Shown: positions 35,015 to 43,105 of the stretch, in pieces
Layout of the letters: every line of letters starts with the position of its first letter
How positions within the stretch are numbered: the first letter of the stretch is position 1
Assembly (NCBI GenBank): GCA_021299455.1
Contig: JAJTGQ010000004.1
Span: 1 to 44,253 of the forward strand
Length of the DNA: 44,253 bases
Source: Flammeovirgaceae bacterium
GTDB lineage: Bacteria; Bacteroidota; Bacteroidia; Cytophagales; Cyclobacteriaceae
Direction of reading: 5' to 3'
Translations under genes and position numbers: made by a program
The notes under the pieces: generated by a model
Seen by the model: only the letters and a program-made list of their open reading frames with translations
Database searches by the model: none
Told to the model about the DNA's origin: nothing

Positions 35015-37414
35015 CTAATTCCTCAATGGTTTCCCTCCCGTTAATATTGCCTGAATTCTTTCCAGTGTTTTCTTCTCACCTGTCAATGACAAGAATGCTT
35101 CGCGCTCAAGATCAAGTAAGTATTGCTCGCTTACTTCTTGTGGAGAGGTCAAATCGCCTCCGCACATAATGTTAGAGATCCACTTGGCAACTTTGGCATC
35201 ATGCTCTGAAATGTACTTGCCCATTTTCATTCCTTGCAAGCCTGCTAAGAACAAAGCTTGACCGGTTCGACCTTGTACTTTAATATTTTTTGCTTGCGGT
35301 TGCATGGTATAGCCTGCTTCCACCAGATCAAGCACGGCTTGCTTAGCATCGGCAATCTGTCTGTCTTTATTCATCGACACGCGGTCGATCTTTTTCAAGA
35401 TGCCAAACTCACGCGCTTCCTCTGCCGAGGTAGCAACTTTTGCTGTCGCAATAGTCATGAACGCATTTTGAAGTGCATTCAATTCCACATCACCTTCTTC
35501 CATCGCATCACTCACCCGTTTGGTGAATTCTTTGGTTCCGCCTCCACCGGGGATTAGTCCAACACCCACTTCTACTAAACCGATATACGTCTCTGCCGCT
35601 GCTTGCGCGATGTCTGCATGCATGGTCATTTCACAACCGCCTCCTAATGTTCTGCCTTGCGGGCAAACTGCCACCGGCACTCCGGAGTACCGAATGCGCA
35701 TCACCGATTGTTGGAAAGCCTTAATCATGAAATCGATTTCATCATAATCTTGCTCGATGGCATACATAAACACCAAGCCTAAATTAGCTCCCAGCGAAAA
35801 GTCTGCACCTTGGTGGCCAATCACCAGACCTTTGTAATCTTTCTCCGCCATATCGATGGCTTTGTTCATTCCCTCGATGACCGCACTGCCTAATGTGAAG
35901 CTCTTGCTATGCCAGCCGAAGTTTAGTACGCCATCGCCCAAATCAATAATTTTTGAATCGGCATTTTTCCAAACGATGTTTTCGCTCTTGTTTTCTAGAA
36001 TGATAAAATTCTCTCTTCCAGAAATCGATTTATATGTCTTGGTAGGAATGTCATAGTACTTCTTCTGGCCGCCTTCTGCTTTGTAGAAGGTTTTGTTTCC
36101 CGAAGCAATCATGTCATACACCCATTGCGCTGGTTTGTATCCGGCTGCTTCCATGAGTGGAATTGATTTTTCAACACCTACCGCATCCCATGTTTCGAAC
36201 GGACCGAGATCCCAACCAAAACCGCCACTCACCGCATCATCAATACGGAAAAGTTCATCGCTGATTTCGGGAATACGGTTAGTCACATATTGGAACAATC
36301 CGTAAAAACAATCGTGATAAAAATCACCAGCCTTATCTTTTCCGGCAAGCAACACTTTGAAGCGATCTTTTAAATTGTCAATCGTCTTCGTTGTTTCAAG
36401 TGTCGCAAATTTTGCTTTTGCCTTTGGCTTGTATTCTAATGTCTTTAAATCCAGAGTTAAGATTTCTGTTTCGCCTTTAGCATTCTTTGATTTTTTATAG
36501 AAGCCTTGGCCTGTCTTATCTCCCAACCATTTGTTCTGCTCGAGCTTCGTAACCACTTCAGGAAGTTTAAACATTTCTCTGCCTTCGTCATTTACTAATC
36601 CGGCATAGAGATTATTGGAAACTTTCACCAAGGTATCTAAACCCACTACATCCGAAGTGCGGAATGTGGCAGACTTTGGTCTGCCGATGACCGGCCCAGT
36701 TAACTTATCTACTTCGTCCACATTCAAGTCAAACTTGCGCATCGAGTCAATTACTTTCAGCAGCCCAAAAATTCCCACCCTGTTTCCAATGAAAGCAGGC
36801 GTGTCTTTGCACAGTACTGTCGTCTTTCCTAGGAAAAGATCGCCATAATGCATCAGGAATTTCGTAACGGCCGGATCAGTCTTCCCTGTTGGGATGATCT
36901 CCAATAATTTTAAGTAGCGGGGAGGGTTAAAAAAGTGTGTGCCCGCAAAATGCTTTTGAAAATCTTCGCTACGCCCTTCGCCCATCAAATGAATGGGAAT
37001 ACCCGAAGTATTAGAAGTAATTAAAGTGCCTGGCGTTCTGTACTTCTCAACCTCTTCATAAACTTTCTTTTTAATGTCCAGGTTCTCGACAACGACTTCG
37101 ATTGTCCAATCAACATTTTTGATTTTGGACATATCATCTGTGAAATTGCCCAGCTTGATACGTGAAGCAAACTTTTTGCTAAACAGCGAAGCAGGATTGG
37201 CTTTCAACGTGGCATCGAAGGCTGCAGTCACAATTCTGTTTTTGACAGCCGGATGATCGAGGGTTAAGTTCTTCTTTTTCTCATCATCTGTAAGTTCTCT
37301 GGGCGCGATATCCAGCAGCAGCACTTCACAACCAATATTGGCGAAGTGGCACGCAATGCGTGAGCCCATAATACCTGATCCTAAAACTGCGACTTTGCGA
37401 ATGGTACGGTTCAT
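35015..37414 (-). CDS. fadN: 3-hydroxyacyl-CoA dehydrogenase / enoyl-CoA hydratase fusion
   Basis: 799 residues. The NAD-binding dehydrogenase part comes first (VAVLGSGIMGSRIACHFANIG region with GxGxxG, then SNTSGIPI, GTHFFNPPRYLKLLEII and CKDTPAFIGNRVG). The hydratase part follows in the last 330 residues (GADFSLGANLG, PQGRTLGGGCEMTMHADIA, VEVGVGLIPGGGGTKEF). This dehydrogenase-then-hydratase order is that of Bacillus FadN, the reverse of E. coli FadB. It hydrates enoyl-CoA and oxidises the product to 3-ketoacyl-CoA for the thiolase. Second gene of the operon, 78 bases after marR. Confidence 0.94.
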   Translation of the reverse strand: MNRTIRKVAVLGSGIMGSRIACHFANIGCEVLLLDIAPRELTDDEKKKNLTLDHPAVKNRIVTAAFDATLKANPASLFSKKFASRIKLGNFTDDMSKIKNVDWTIEVVVENLDIKKKVYEEVEKYRTPGTLITSNTSGIPIHLMGEGRSEDFQKHFAGTHFFNPPRYLKLLEIIPTGKTDPAVTKFLMHYGDLFLGKTTVLCKDTPAFIGNRVGIFGLLKVIDSMRKFDLNVDEVDKLTGPVIGRPKSATFRTSDVVGLDTLVKVSNNLYAGLVNDEGREMFKLPEVVTKLEQNKWLGDKTGQGFYKKSKNAKGETEILTLDLKTLEYKPKAKAKFATLETTKTIDNLKDRFKVLLAGKDKAGDFYHDCFYGLFQYVTNRIPEISDELFRIDDAVSGGFGWDLGPFETWDAVGVEKSIPLMEAAGYKPAQWVYDMIASGNKTFYKAEGGQKKYYDIPTKTYKSISGRENFIILENKSENIVWKNADSKIIDLGDGVLNFGWHSKSFTLGSAVIEGMNKAIDMAEKDYKGLVIGHQGADFSLGANLGLVFMYAIEQDYDEIDFMIKAFQQSVMRIRYSGVPVAVCPQGRTLGGGCEMTMHADIAQAAAETYIGLVEVGVGLIPGGGGTKEFTKRVSDAMEEGDVELNALQNAFMTIATAKVATSAEEAREFGILKKIDRVSMNKDRQIADAKQAVLDLVEAGYTMQPQAKNIKVQGRTGQALFLAGLQGMKMGKYISEHDAKVAKWISNIMCGGDLTSPQEVSEQYLLDLEREAFLSLTGEKKTLERIQAILTGGKPLRN

Positions 37415-37419
37415 AATTG

Positions 37420-37481
37420 GTTGTTGGTTGTTCGTTATTTGTTGTTGGTTAGCGGCCTTCGATCAACGAACAACCACCAAC
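37420..37481. repeat. Gene-free inverted repeat in the marR-fadN spacer
   Basis: GTTGTTGGTTGTTCGTT (37420-37436) and AACGAACAACCACCAAC (37465-37481) are inverted repeats with 16/17 matches around a 28-base loop. Further partial copies (GTTGTTGGTT, GATCAACGA) sit in the loop and outside. It fills almost the whole spacer. The style matches the IVP element arms, but no gene is enclosed. An attenuator hairpin or operator for the MarR protein is an alternative. Confidence 0.55.
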
Positions 37482-37492
37482 GATCAACGATC

Positions 37493-37942
37493 TCATTGTA
37501 AAACTTTATCGTAAATACTATTCTTTTCAACTAATTGATTAATGGTTTGTACTACATCAAAAAACACATTTAGCTTTTGTGTAGAAACTTCTTCCCGAAC
37601 TGCTTCATTAAATCGCAATACAGTTTCCCGCGATTTCTCTTTCATCTTCTTCCCCTCGTTTGTCAACAAGACTTTTACGGAACGCTTATCGTTTTTGTCG
37701 ACTTGTCTAAAGATCAGGCCCTTCTCCTCCATTGACTGTAAGAGCCTGGTGAGGCTTCTTGGTTCCAATCCCATCAACGGCCCGATCTTCATCGCAGCAG
37801 TCCCTTCTTCCGAAGAAATATTCAGCAACGCATAGCCAATCGACATGGTCCCATCATACTTCATGGCCTGCTGATTGTACATGCGCGCGATGGCATGCCA
37901 GGCAGTCTTAATGTGATAGTCTATGGTTTCTTCTCTTTTCAA
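37493..37942 (-). CDS. MarR-family regulator of beta-oxidation
   Basis: 149 residues if started at TTG 37942 (LKREETIDYHIKTAWHAIAR). The winged-helix region is visible: GYALLNISSEEGTAAMKIGP, LEPRSLTRLLQSMEEKGLIF and NDKRSVKVLLTNEGKKM. The frame stays open upstream to 38041, but those residues (CSKKIRKKYFRKYSACRIIF) are unlike MarR proteins, and a promoter-like TACCTTCG lies seven bases before the TTG. As first gene of the operon it probably represses fadNAE until an acyl-CoA ligand binds, by analogy with MarR/FadR-type control; the ligand is not shown by sequence. Confidence 0.85.
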   Translation of the reverse strand: MKREETIDYHIKTAWHAIARMYNQQAMKYDGTMSIGYALLNISSEEGTAAMKIGPLMGLEPRSLTRLLQSMEEKGLIFRQVDKNDKRSVKVLLTNEGKKMKEKSRETVLRFNEAVREEVSTQKLNVFFDVVQTINQLVEKNSIYDKVLQ

Positions 37943-37949
37943 ACGGATG

Positions 37950-37957
37950 CGAAGGTA
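37950..37957 (-). promoter_or_regulatory. -7 box TACCTTCG of the marR-fadNAE operon
   Basis: On the minus strand TACCTTCG matches TAnnTTTG in 7/8 positions and ends seven bases before the TTG start of marR. No TTTG is seen 19 bases upstream. It supports the TTG start and a very short leader. Confidence 0.35.
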
Positions 37958-38132
37958 TAAAAAAATTATTCTGCATGCCGAGTATTTTCTGAAATATTTT
38001 TTCCTGATTTTTTTAGAGCACATGACTTCAGTCAGCAGCATTACTACTGAAAATCATAGCAAGGCCTAAAGAATGTCATGTCCCCACAAAAAACCTTCAG
38101 CCACTTTTGGGCTGACAAAAAGACAAAACCTT

Positions 38133-38714
38133 ATGGACTTTTCTAAAAGCACTAAAAAATTGACAATTATTCTTGGTCTCATAGCTCTGAGTTTCACGCT
38201 TGGGGCACAGACCAACTTCAAACAGGCAGATGGTTCTTATATAACTATAGCCGGTACCTCCACATTACACGAGTGGACGATGACCTCACTTCAGGCGGGC
38301 GTGCAAGCCTCTTTTCAGATGGACGAGAAGGGTGCTCCAACCGAGCTTAAATCACTGAGTGTATCAGTTCCCAGTGAAAGTCTTAAGAGTGCACACAAAG
38401 CGATGGACAAAAATGCTTACTCTGCTTTAAAGGCAGATAAGTTTAAGGCGATTGGCTTTACGCTTGCCTCGGCCACCACAAATAGTAATGTTTTCCAATG
38501 TAATGGTAGTCTCACAATCGCAGGAGTAACGAAATCAATCAGTCTGGACGCTACCTGCCAACCAAAAGAAAAGACACTTCGATGCACCGGAAGCAAAAAA
38601 ATGAAGATGAGTGATTTCCAGGTGGAAGCGCCTTCATTCATGTTCGGCTCCGTAAAGACAGGCGATGAAATCACCATCAGTTTTAACATCGATTTAACAG
38701 CAGTCAAGAATTAG
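38133..38714 (+). CDS. Exported YceI-family lipid-binding-like protein
   Basis: 193 residues from the ATG at 38133, chosen because it gives a normal signal peptide (TIILGLIALSFTLGAQ); an in-frame ATG at 38073 adds 20 polar residues. The mature protein is a YceI lipocalin-like barrel: YITIAGTSTLHEWTMTS, KSLSVSVPSESLKS, DKNAYSALKADKFKAIGFTL, LTIAGVTKSISLDA and MSDFQVEAPSFMFGSVKTGD. YceI proteins bind isoprenoid or fatty-acid-like ligands in the periplasm. It lies just before the porin-like gene and divergent from the beta-oxidation operon; a lipid link is attractive but unproven. Confidence 0.88.
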   Translation: MDFSKSTKKLTIILGLIALSFTLGAQTNFKQADGSYITIAGTSTLHEWTMTSLQAGVQASFQMDEKGAPTELKSLSVSVPSESLKSAHKAMDKNAYSALKADKFKAIGFTLASATTNSNVFQCNGSLTIAGVTKSISLDATCQPKEKTLRCTGSKKMKMSDFQVEAPSFMFGSVKTGDEITISFNIDLTAVKN

Positions 38715-38753
38715 TAAAGTAAAATGTATATGTATAACCAAAAAACAGTTATT

Positions 38754-40109
38754 ATGAAAACAAGATCACTTTTTGCAAATGGGTTGACGGCCCTGTTGCT
38801 CTTTAGTTCACTGGGGCTATGGGCACAAGGTCAGCCTGCTATTCAGTATTTCAGGAATTATGATAAACGTGGTATTAACGTATTTGAAACCACAAAAACG
38901 GACTCCGTTCCCTACGAGGGGCTAAAGATTCGCTTTGGCGCGGGGTTTACTCAGGGCTATCAAAGCCTTAGTCACAGCAACGGTTTGGCCACCCCGCAAT
39001 TGTATGAAATGGGTGGTGGCTTTCCACTTGCCCAAGCGAACTTCAATATCGATGTGCAATTGTATGATGGCGTGAGCTTGAATCTAGTGTCATACATGTC
39101 ATCTCACCACCATAATGAATTTTGGGTAAAAGGTGGTTATCTGCAAATTGACAAAGTAGGCTTTATGAAGAGCGAATTCTTTGACAAACTTTGGAAAAAC
39201 CTGACTTTGAAAGTCGGACACATGGAAGTGAATTATGGTGATGCACACTTCCGCAGAAGCGATGGTGGCCACACCCTGTGGAACCCCTTTATAGAAAACA
39301 ACATCATGGATGCCTTTACAACAGAGATTGGTGCCGAGTTATACTGGAAGAAAGATGGCTTGTTTATCATGGGTGGTTATACAGATGGTGAAATACAAGG
39401 TAACGTGGCAGCTCCATCTACACCTGCTGGTGCAAAACGTGCACCCTCCTTTTATGGAAAAGTTGGTTTCGATAAGCAGTTAAAAGAAAACCTGCGTGTA
39501 AGACTTACGGGTTCGGTTGTTACAACCTCATCATCTGCCAGCAACACACTTTTTGGTGGTGACCGCGCAGGCTCTAACTATCAGTATGTAATGGAAAATG
39601 CTCCCGTTACGCTTACCGGAAATTCTTTCTCCGGTCGGTTTAACCCTGGGTTCCGCGATAACCTTACTGCCTTTGTAATAAACCCATTCGTGAAATTCGG
39701 TGGCCTAGAAGTGTTTGGAACTTTTGAATCTGCTACTGGAAAAAATTCGTTTGAAAACGGAGAAGGAGTAACAGGTTATTCTAAGGAACCTGATCGTATG
39801 GCCACACAAACAGCTGTTGAAGCATTATACCGCTTCGGAAAAACTGAACAGTTCTATGTTGGCGCTCGCTACAACACCGTTGCAGCTACTATTGCCGAAG
39901 GCTATTCCGCTACTGTACGCGGAACTCGTACTGATGTGACGATCGACCGCACCTCAATTGCAGCGGGTTGGTTTATTACTCCAAGTATCTTGCTAAAAGG
40001 CGAATATGTAACCCAGAACTATGGAGGTTTTCTGGCTACTGGAGCCAACAACCGCTTCTATAATGGCAAGTTTGATGGATTTGTTATCCAGGGAGCAATC
40101 AGTTTCTAA
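38754..40109 (+). CDS. Porin-like outer-membrane beta-barrel protein
   Basis: 451 residues from the ATG at 38754 (MKTRSLFANGLTALLLFSSL, signal peptide ending LWAQ); the in-frame ATG at 38724 is less likely. The rest alternates amphipathic beta-strands with Gly/Asn-rich turns (LKIRFGAGFTQGYQS, VSLNLVSYMSSHHHNEFWVKG, FYVGARYNTVAA). It ends in a terminal Phe (QGAISF), the outer-membrane assembly signal. It is likely a passive or substrate-specific channel. It follows the YceI gene by 39 bases, so the two are probably cotranscribed, and ends at a strong terminator. Confidence 0.8.
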   Translation: MKTRSLFANGLTALLLFSSLGLWAQGQPAIQYFRNYDKRGINVFETTKTDSVPYEGLKIRFGAGFTQGYQSLSHSNGLATPQLYEMGGGFPLAQANFNIDVQLYDGVSLNLVSYMSSHHHNEFWVKGGYLQIDKVGFMKSEFFDKLWKNLTLKVGHMEVNYGDAHFRRSDGGHTLWNPFIENNIMDAFTTEIGAELYWKKDGLFIMGGYTDGEIQGNVAAPSTPAGAKRAPSFYGKVGFDKQLKENLRVRLTGSVVTTSSSASNTLFGGDRAGSNYQYVMENAPVTLTGNSFSGRFNPGFRDNLTAFVINPFVKFGGLEVFGTFESATGKNSFENGEGVTGYSKEPDRMATQTAVEALYRFGKTEQFYVGARYNTVAATIAEGYSATVRGTRTDVTIDRTSIAAGWFITPSILLKGEYVTQNYGGFLATGANNRFYNGKFDGFVIQGAISF

Positions 40110-40131
40110 TTTTGGTTCTTGTTTTACTTAT

Positions 40132-40162
40132 CCGGCCGACCCTTTGGGTTGGCCGGTTTTTT
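40132..40162 (+). terminator. Strong intrinsic terminator after the porin-like gene
   Basis: CCGGCCGACCC (40132-40142), loop TTT and GGGTTGGCCGG (40146-40156) form an 11-bp stem with one G-T pair, followed by six T (40157-40162). It starts 22 bases after the porin stop. Confidence 0.9.
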
Positions 40163-40190
40163 GTTATCCCTCTTGGAATTCTTAACTTTG
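40160..40190 (+). promoter_or_regulatory. Promoter TTTG-N19-TAACTTTG overlapping a terminator
   Basis: TTTG (40160-40163) is 19 bases from TAACTTTG (40183-40190), a perfect match to the Bacteroidota consensus. The -33 element is built from the U-run of the upstream terminator. The -7 box ends six bases before the ATG at 40197. Confidence 0.65.
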
Positions 40191-40196
40191 TATGCT

Positions 40197-40805
40197 ATGA
40201 AAGTCTTAGGGTTTCTACTGACATTTCTTCTATTGGCCGGTTTTACCCACCGGGAAGATGCCGATTTGGTACATCGTTTTATTGTATTGCCCGATAGTCA
40301 TCTCACAATTGGCGGTAAAACCAACATCAATACTTTCAACTGTGCCATCCCTCGATATAAAGGGAGAGACACACTGGTATTGCACGAAGGAGGGCGCAAT
40401 GTAAGGCCCGTATTTGTGAAGGGCTCCGTCACATTAGATGCCTCCAGTTTTGATTGTGGGTTATCTGTAATGACCTCTGATTTTTGCAAGACGATCAGTT
40501 CAAAATCGTATCCGGCAATCATCATTGATTTTGTTTCCTTTGAAAGAGCCCCGACCTATGGACATGGCGAAGATAGGTTTAAGGGAATCGTAAAGATTTC
40601 ATTGAGTGGTATTACAAAATTATTTGAAATGGATTGCAGCATTGAGGCAAAGTCGTCTGGCCTTATCCACCTGAAAGGTGGACGTGATTTCCTCTTTTCT
40701 GATTTCAATCTGGAGCCTCCCAAGCATATGATGGGACTGGTAAAAGTTCAGCAGAATCTCACTGTGGGCTTCCGTTTGGTTCTCAAATTGGATGGCGATT
40801 TTTAA
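40197..40805 (+). CDS. Divergent YceI-like exported protein
   Basis: 202 residues from the ATG at 40197; earlier in-frame codons would read through the terminator. A signal peptide (GFLLTFLLLAGFTHRED) leads to a domain that keeps the YceI ends (FIVLPDSHLTIGGKTNINTF; FLFSDFNLEPPKHMMGLVKVQ) but has a longer, Cys-containing middle (CAIPRYKGRD, SFDCGLSVMTSDFCKTISSK). Four Cys are present in the mature part, so disulfides are possible. A second YceI-like gene two genes away suggests a paired role with the porin-like protein, but it has its own promoter. Ligand unknown. Confidence 0.78.
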   Translation: MKVLGFLLTFLLLAGFTHREDADLVHRFIVLPDSHLTIGGKTNINTFNCAIPRYKGRDTLVLHEGGRNVRPVFVKGSVTLDASSFDCGLSVMTSDFCKTISSKSYPAIIIDFVSFERAPTYGHGEDRFKGIVKISLSGITKLFEMDCSIEAKSSGLIHLKGGRDFLFSDFNLEPPKHMMGLVKVQQNLTVGFRLVLKLDGDF

Positions 40806-40898
40806 GTTTCCTTGTTCCTGTGTCAGGAACCGAATCACTTTGTTAATGGCAAACGGTATATTCGTTTTGAATTTCTGCCATTTACAATTATCTAAGCT

Positions 40899-41684
40899 AT
40901 GCCCATTCAACTGATCAACGGAGCACACATGTATTTTGAGCGATCCGGTGAGGGAGACGAAATTATCGTGTTCTCACACGGGCTACTTTTTAATCACCAC
41001 ATGTGGGATGCTCAAGTGGCACATTTCAAGAATAACTTTTGTTGCATTGCCTATGATCACCGAGGGCAGGGGCAAAGCGATTCCATCGGGAATTTGGATA
41101 TGGATACGCTCTATGAAGATGCGGCTACTTTGATTGAGGCATTATGTCCAGGTAAGCCCGTCCATTTTGTTGGTCTTAGCATGGGTGGCTTTGTCGGTAT
41201 GCGATTGGCTGCCCGTAAACCACAATTGCTCAAAAGCCTTATTCTGCTAGACACGTCTGCCGATCCTGAACCCAACAGACTTAAATATCTTCTGCTGAAT
41301 CAGGTGTTTGGGTGGGGAGGGGCTAAGCTGGTAAGTGACAAAGTCATCCGCATTCTATTTGGAAAATCTTCATTGGAAGATCCGTCTAAAAAATCAATTC
41401 TTGAAATGTGGAAAAGAACCATTGAAAACCATCCTAGAAACATAACCAAAGCCGTGGCGGGAGTCATCTATCGAAAAGGTATTTACGAAGAGCTTTCACA
41501 AATCAACACCAAAACCTTAGTAGCGGTGGGTGATGAAGATGTGGCGACTACGCCCGCGAAAGCCGAAAGAATTCATCAGGCTATTTCAAATTCTCAATTC
41601 AAACGTATTGCCAGAGCTGGCCATAGTGCATGCATTGAACAACCGGAGTCTGTCAATCAGCTTATCGGGAGTTTTATACGGTAG
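40899..41684 (+). CDS. Alpha/beta hydrolase
   Basis: 261 residues, cytoplasmic, without a signal peptide. FSHGLLFNHHMW (oxyanion region), YDHRGQGQSD, VGLSMGGFVGM (nucleophile Ser94), VAVGDEDVATTP (Asp) and ARAGHSACIEQP (His) give a complete catalytic triad. The pattern is that of the 3-oxoadipate enol-lactonase / esterase group, but no aromatic-degradation genes are next to it, apart from a carboxymuconolactone-decarboxylase-family gene at 42766. The start follows directly on a short spacer with a 7-bp hairpin at 40814-40830 (GTTCCTG/CAGGAAC). Confidence 0.88.
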   Translation: MPIQLINGAHMYFERSGEGDEIIVFSHGLLFNHHMWDAQVAHFKNNFCCIAYDHRGQGQSDSIGNLDMDTLYEDAATLIEALCPGKPVHFVGLSMGGFVGMRLAARKPQLLKSLILLDTSADPEPNRLKYLLLNQVFGWGGAKLVSDKVIRILFGKSSLEDPSKKSILEMWKRTIENHPRNITKAVAGVIYRKGIYEELSQINTKTLVAVGDEDVATTPAKAERIHQAISNSQFKRIARAGHSACIEQPESVNQLIGSFIR

Positions 41685-41723
41685 CTGTCGAACTTACCAA
41701 AGGAAATCACCAAGCTTGCTCTT

Positions 41724-42575
41724 CTATTTTCGGTGCCTAGCAAGTGCTGCCGCCTGGCCAATCCAATTGTCTCTGCCTATACGATCTGGAAAAAACTTGA
41801 TAGAAGAAGTAACATGCTCAATAGCCTGAGGTGTGAATTCGCTGATCTGTCGAAATGTGTAAATGCCCAGTGCGTTTAACTTCTGTTCAAGTACAGGCCC
41901 TATCCCTGAAATCATCTTAAGGTTATCCTTCTGTTTTTCGGTAAACTTAGCGTGCCCTAGAAATGCAGGCTCAACGGGTTGTCGTTTTGGCGCCTTTGAT
42001 AATTTAGCTTCTTCCAACTCAATGTACTGTTTTTTGTTGATCTCGTTTGCCTCCAATAGCTGGTTCTCCATCTGCTTCATTTGAAAAGTGATGCGGCCAA
42101 GCTCAATGTCGGCCAGTTGAACTTTAGGTCGCAGTACTTGTAGCTCTTCCCGCATTCGTGTTGCTTCTTTTCTTTCTGGTTCTAGCTCGGCATTCAACTT
42201 TTCCCTTTCCAAACTGAGCTGTTGAAAATCTGCTTTAAAGGTCTGCTGAGCTCTTGCCAGTTTCTGTTCTGCTTTGTCCGCGAGCTCTCTGTAAGTACTT
42301 GCCTGCTGACTCATTTCTTTATATTGCTTTACCAATAATGAGTGAGCGAGTTGAGTTTTTTCTATTGACCCCTTTCTCAAAAACCACGCAATACCAAAAC
42401 CAATTAATGTTGCTACAAACAGCATGGTTAAAATTTCGACTATCGCCAACGTCATTTGAGTGGCATTAAAACGGCTTGGATCTGTGGGGAGTCCTTTTAC
42501 GCCTAACAAATACCATTGCGAAGCAATCAGGCACCACACTAAAAATCCTGCAATCAGCGCATAACTAAATTTCAT
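41724..42575 (-). CDS. Membrane coiled-coil protein with C-terminal helix-hairpin-helix domain
   Basis: 283 residues. Two membrane segments (about 4-28 and 42-66; LAIVEILTMLFVATLIGFG) are followed by a long charged coiled coil (about 75-200). The C-terminal domain (about 210-283) has KMISGIGPVLEQKLNALGIY and TFRQISEFTPQAIEHV, the GxGP-type helix-hairpin-helix seen in Bacteroidota proteins beside ribosomal or membrane genes. Such domains usually contact DNA or protein. A membrane-anchored nucleic-acid tether is one possibility; I know of no proven role. Convergent with the alpha/beta hydrolase gene. Confidence 0.8.
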   Translation of the reverse strand: MKFSYALIAGFLVWCLIASQWYLLGVKGLPTDPSRFNATQMTLAIVEILTMLFVATLIGFGIAWFLRKGSIEKTQLAHSLLVKQYKEMSQQASTYRELADKAEQKLARAQQTFKADFQQLSLEREKLNAELEPERKEATRMREELQVLRPKVQLADIELGRITFQMKQMENQLLEANEINKKQYIELEEAKLSKAPKRQPVEPAFLGHAKFTEKQKDNLKMISGIGPVLEQKLNALGIYTFRQISEFTPQAIEHVTSSIKFFPDRIGRDNWIGQAAALARHRK

Positions 42576-42765
42576 AGCATTCTATTTGGAGGGTGAAACT
42601 ACTAAAAAATCGGTAAATTGATCATTCTACGAATATTTCCGTGTGGAAGAAAAACGAATGTAGTGTCTCGTAGCTTGGTGGGGTGAGTCAAACATCAAAC
42701 CTGTTATGCGCTTTTTCGCCCGTTGATTAGTCCTTACTTTTACAGGCAAATTTCAATCCATCACT

Positions 42766-43104
42766 ATGAGTCTTGTAGAACAATTCAACGCATATCGCAG
42801 CCAGATGAACGAAAAGATCATGGAAGCCGACAACCTGATCATAAAACGAATCTTTAACCTGGATACAAACGCTTACCAGGCTGGCGTGCTAGACGTAAAA
42901 TCAAAAGAACTGATTGGGCTTACGTGTTCGCTGGTTCTCCGCTGCGATGATTGTGTAAAATATCATTTGGGCAAGTGCAAAGAAGTGGGTTTTACCACAG
43001 CCGAAGTGCATGAAGCAATGGGTGTGGCGACACTTGTGGGCGGAACAATTGTGGTTCCTCACCTACGCAGGGCGTTTGAATATTGGGACGAACTTTCGAA
43101 ATGA
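42766..43104 (+). CDS. Carboxymuconolactone decarboxylase / AhpD-like family protein
   Basis: 112 residues. The family core is complete: LIGLTCSLVLRCDDCVKYHL with C60-x-x-C63 and His67, then TTAEVHEAMGVATLVGGTIV. The CxxC...H pattern is that of AhpD-like alkyl-hydroperoxidase proteins rather than true decarboxylases, so a thiol-redox function is more likely than ring-cleavage chemistry. The next gene starts two bases after its TGA, suggesting an operon. Confidence 0.9.
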   Translation: MSLVEQFNAYRSQMNEKIMEADNLIIKRIFNLDTNAYQAGVLDVKSKELIGLTCSLVLRCDDCVKYHLGKCKEVGFTTAEVHEAMGVATLVGGTIVVPHLRRAFEYWDELSK

Positions 43105-43105
43105 C

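Noticed and set aside
42766-43104. True carboxymuconolactone decarboxylase of aromatic degradation
   Set aside because: The CxxC...H pattern fits AhpD-like redox proteins and no other pathway genes are adjacent.
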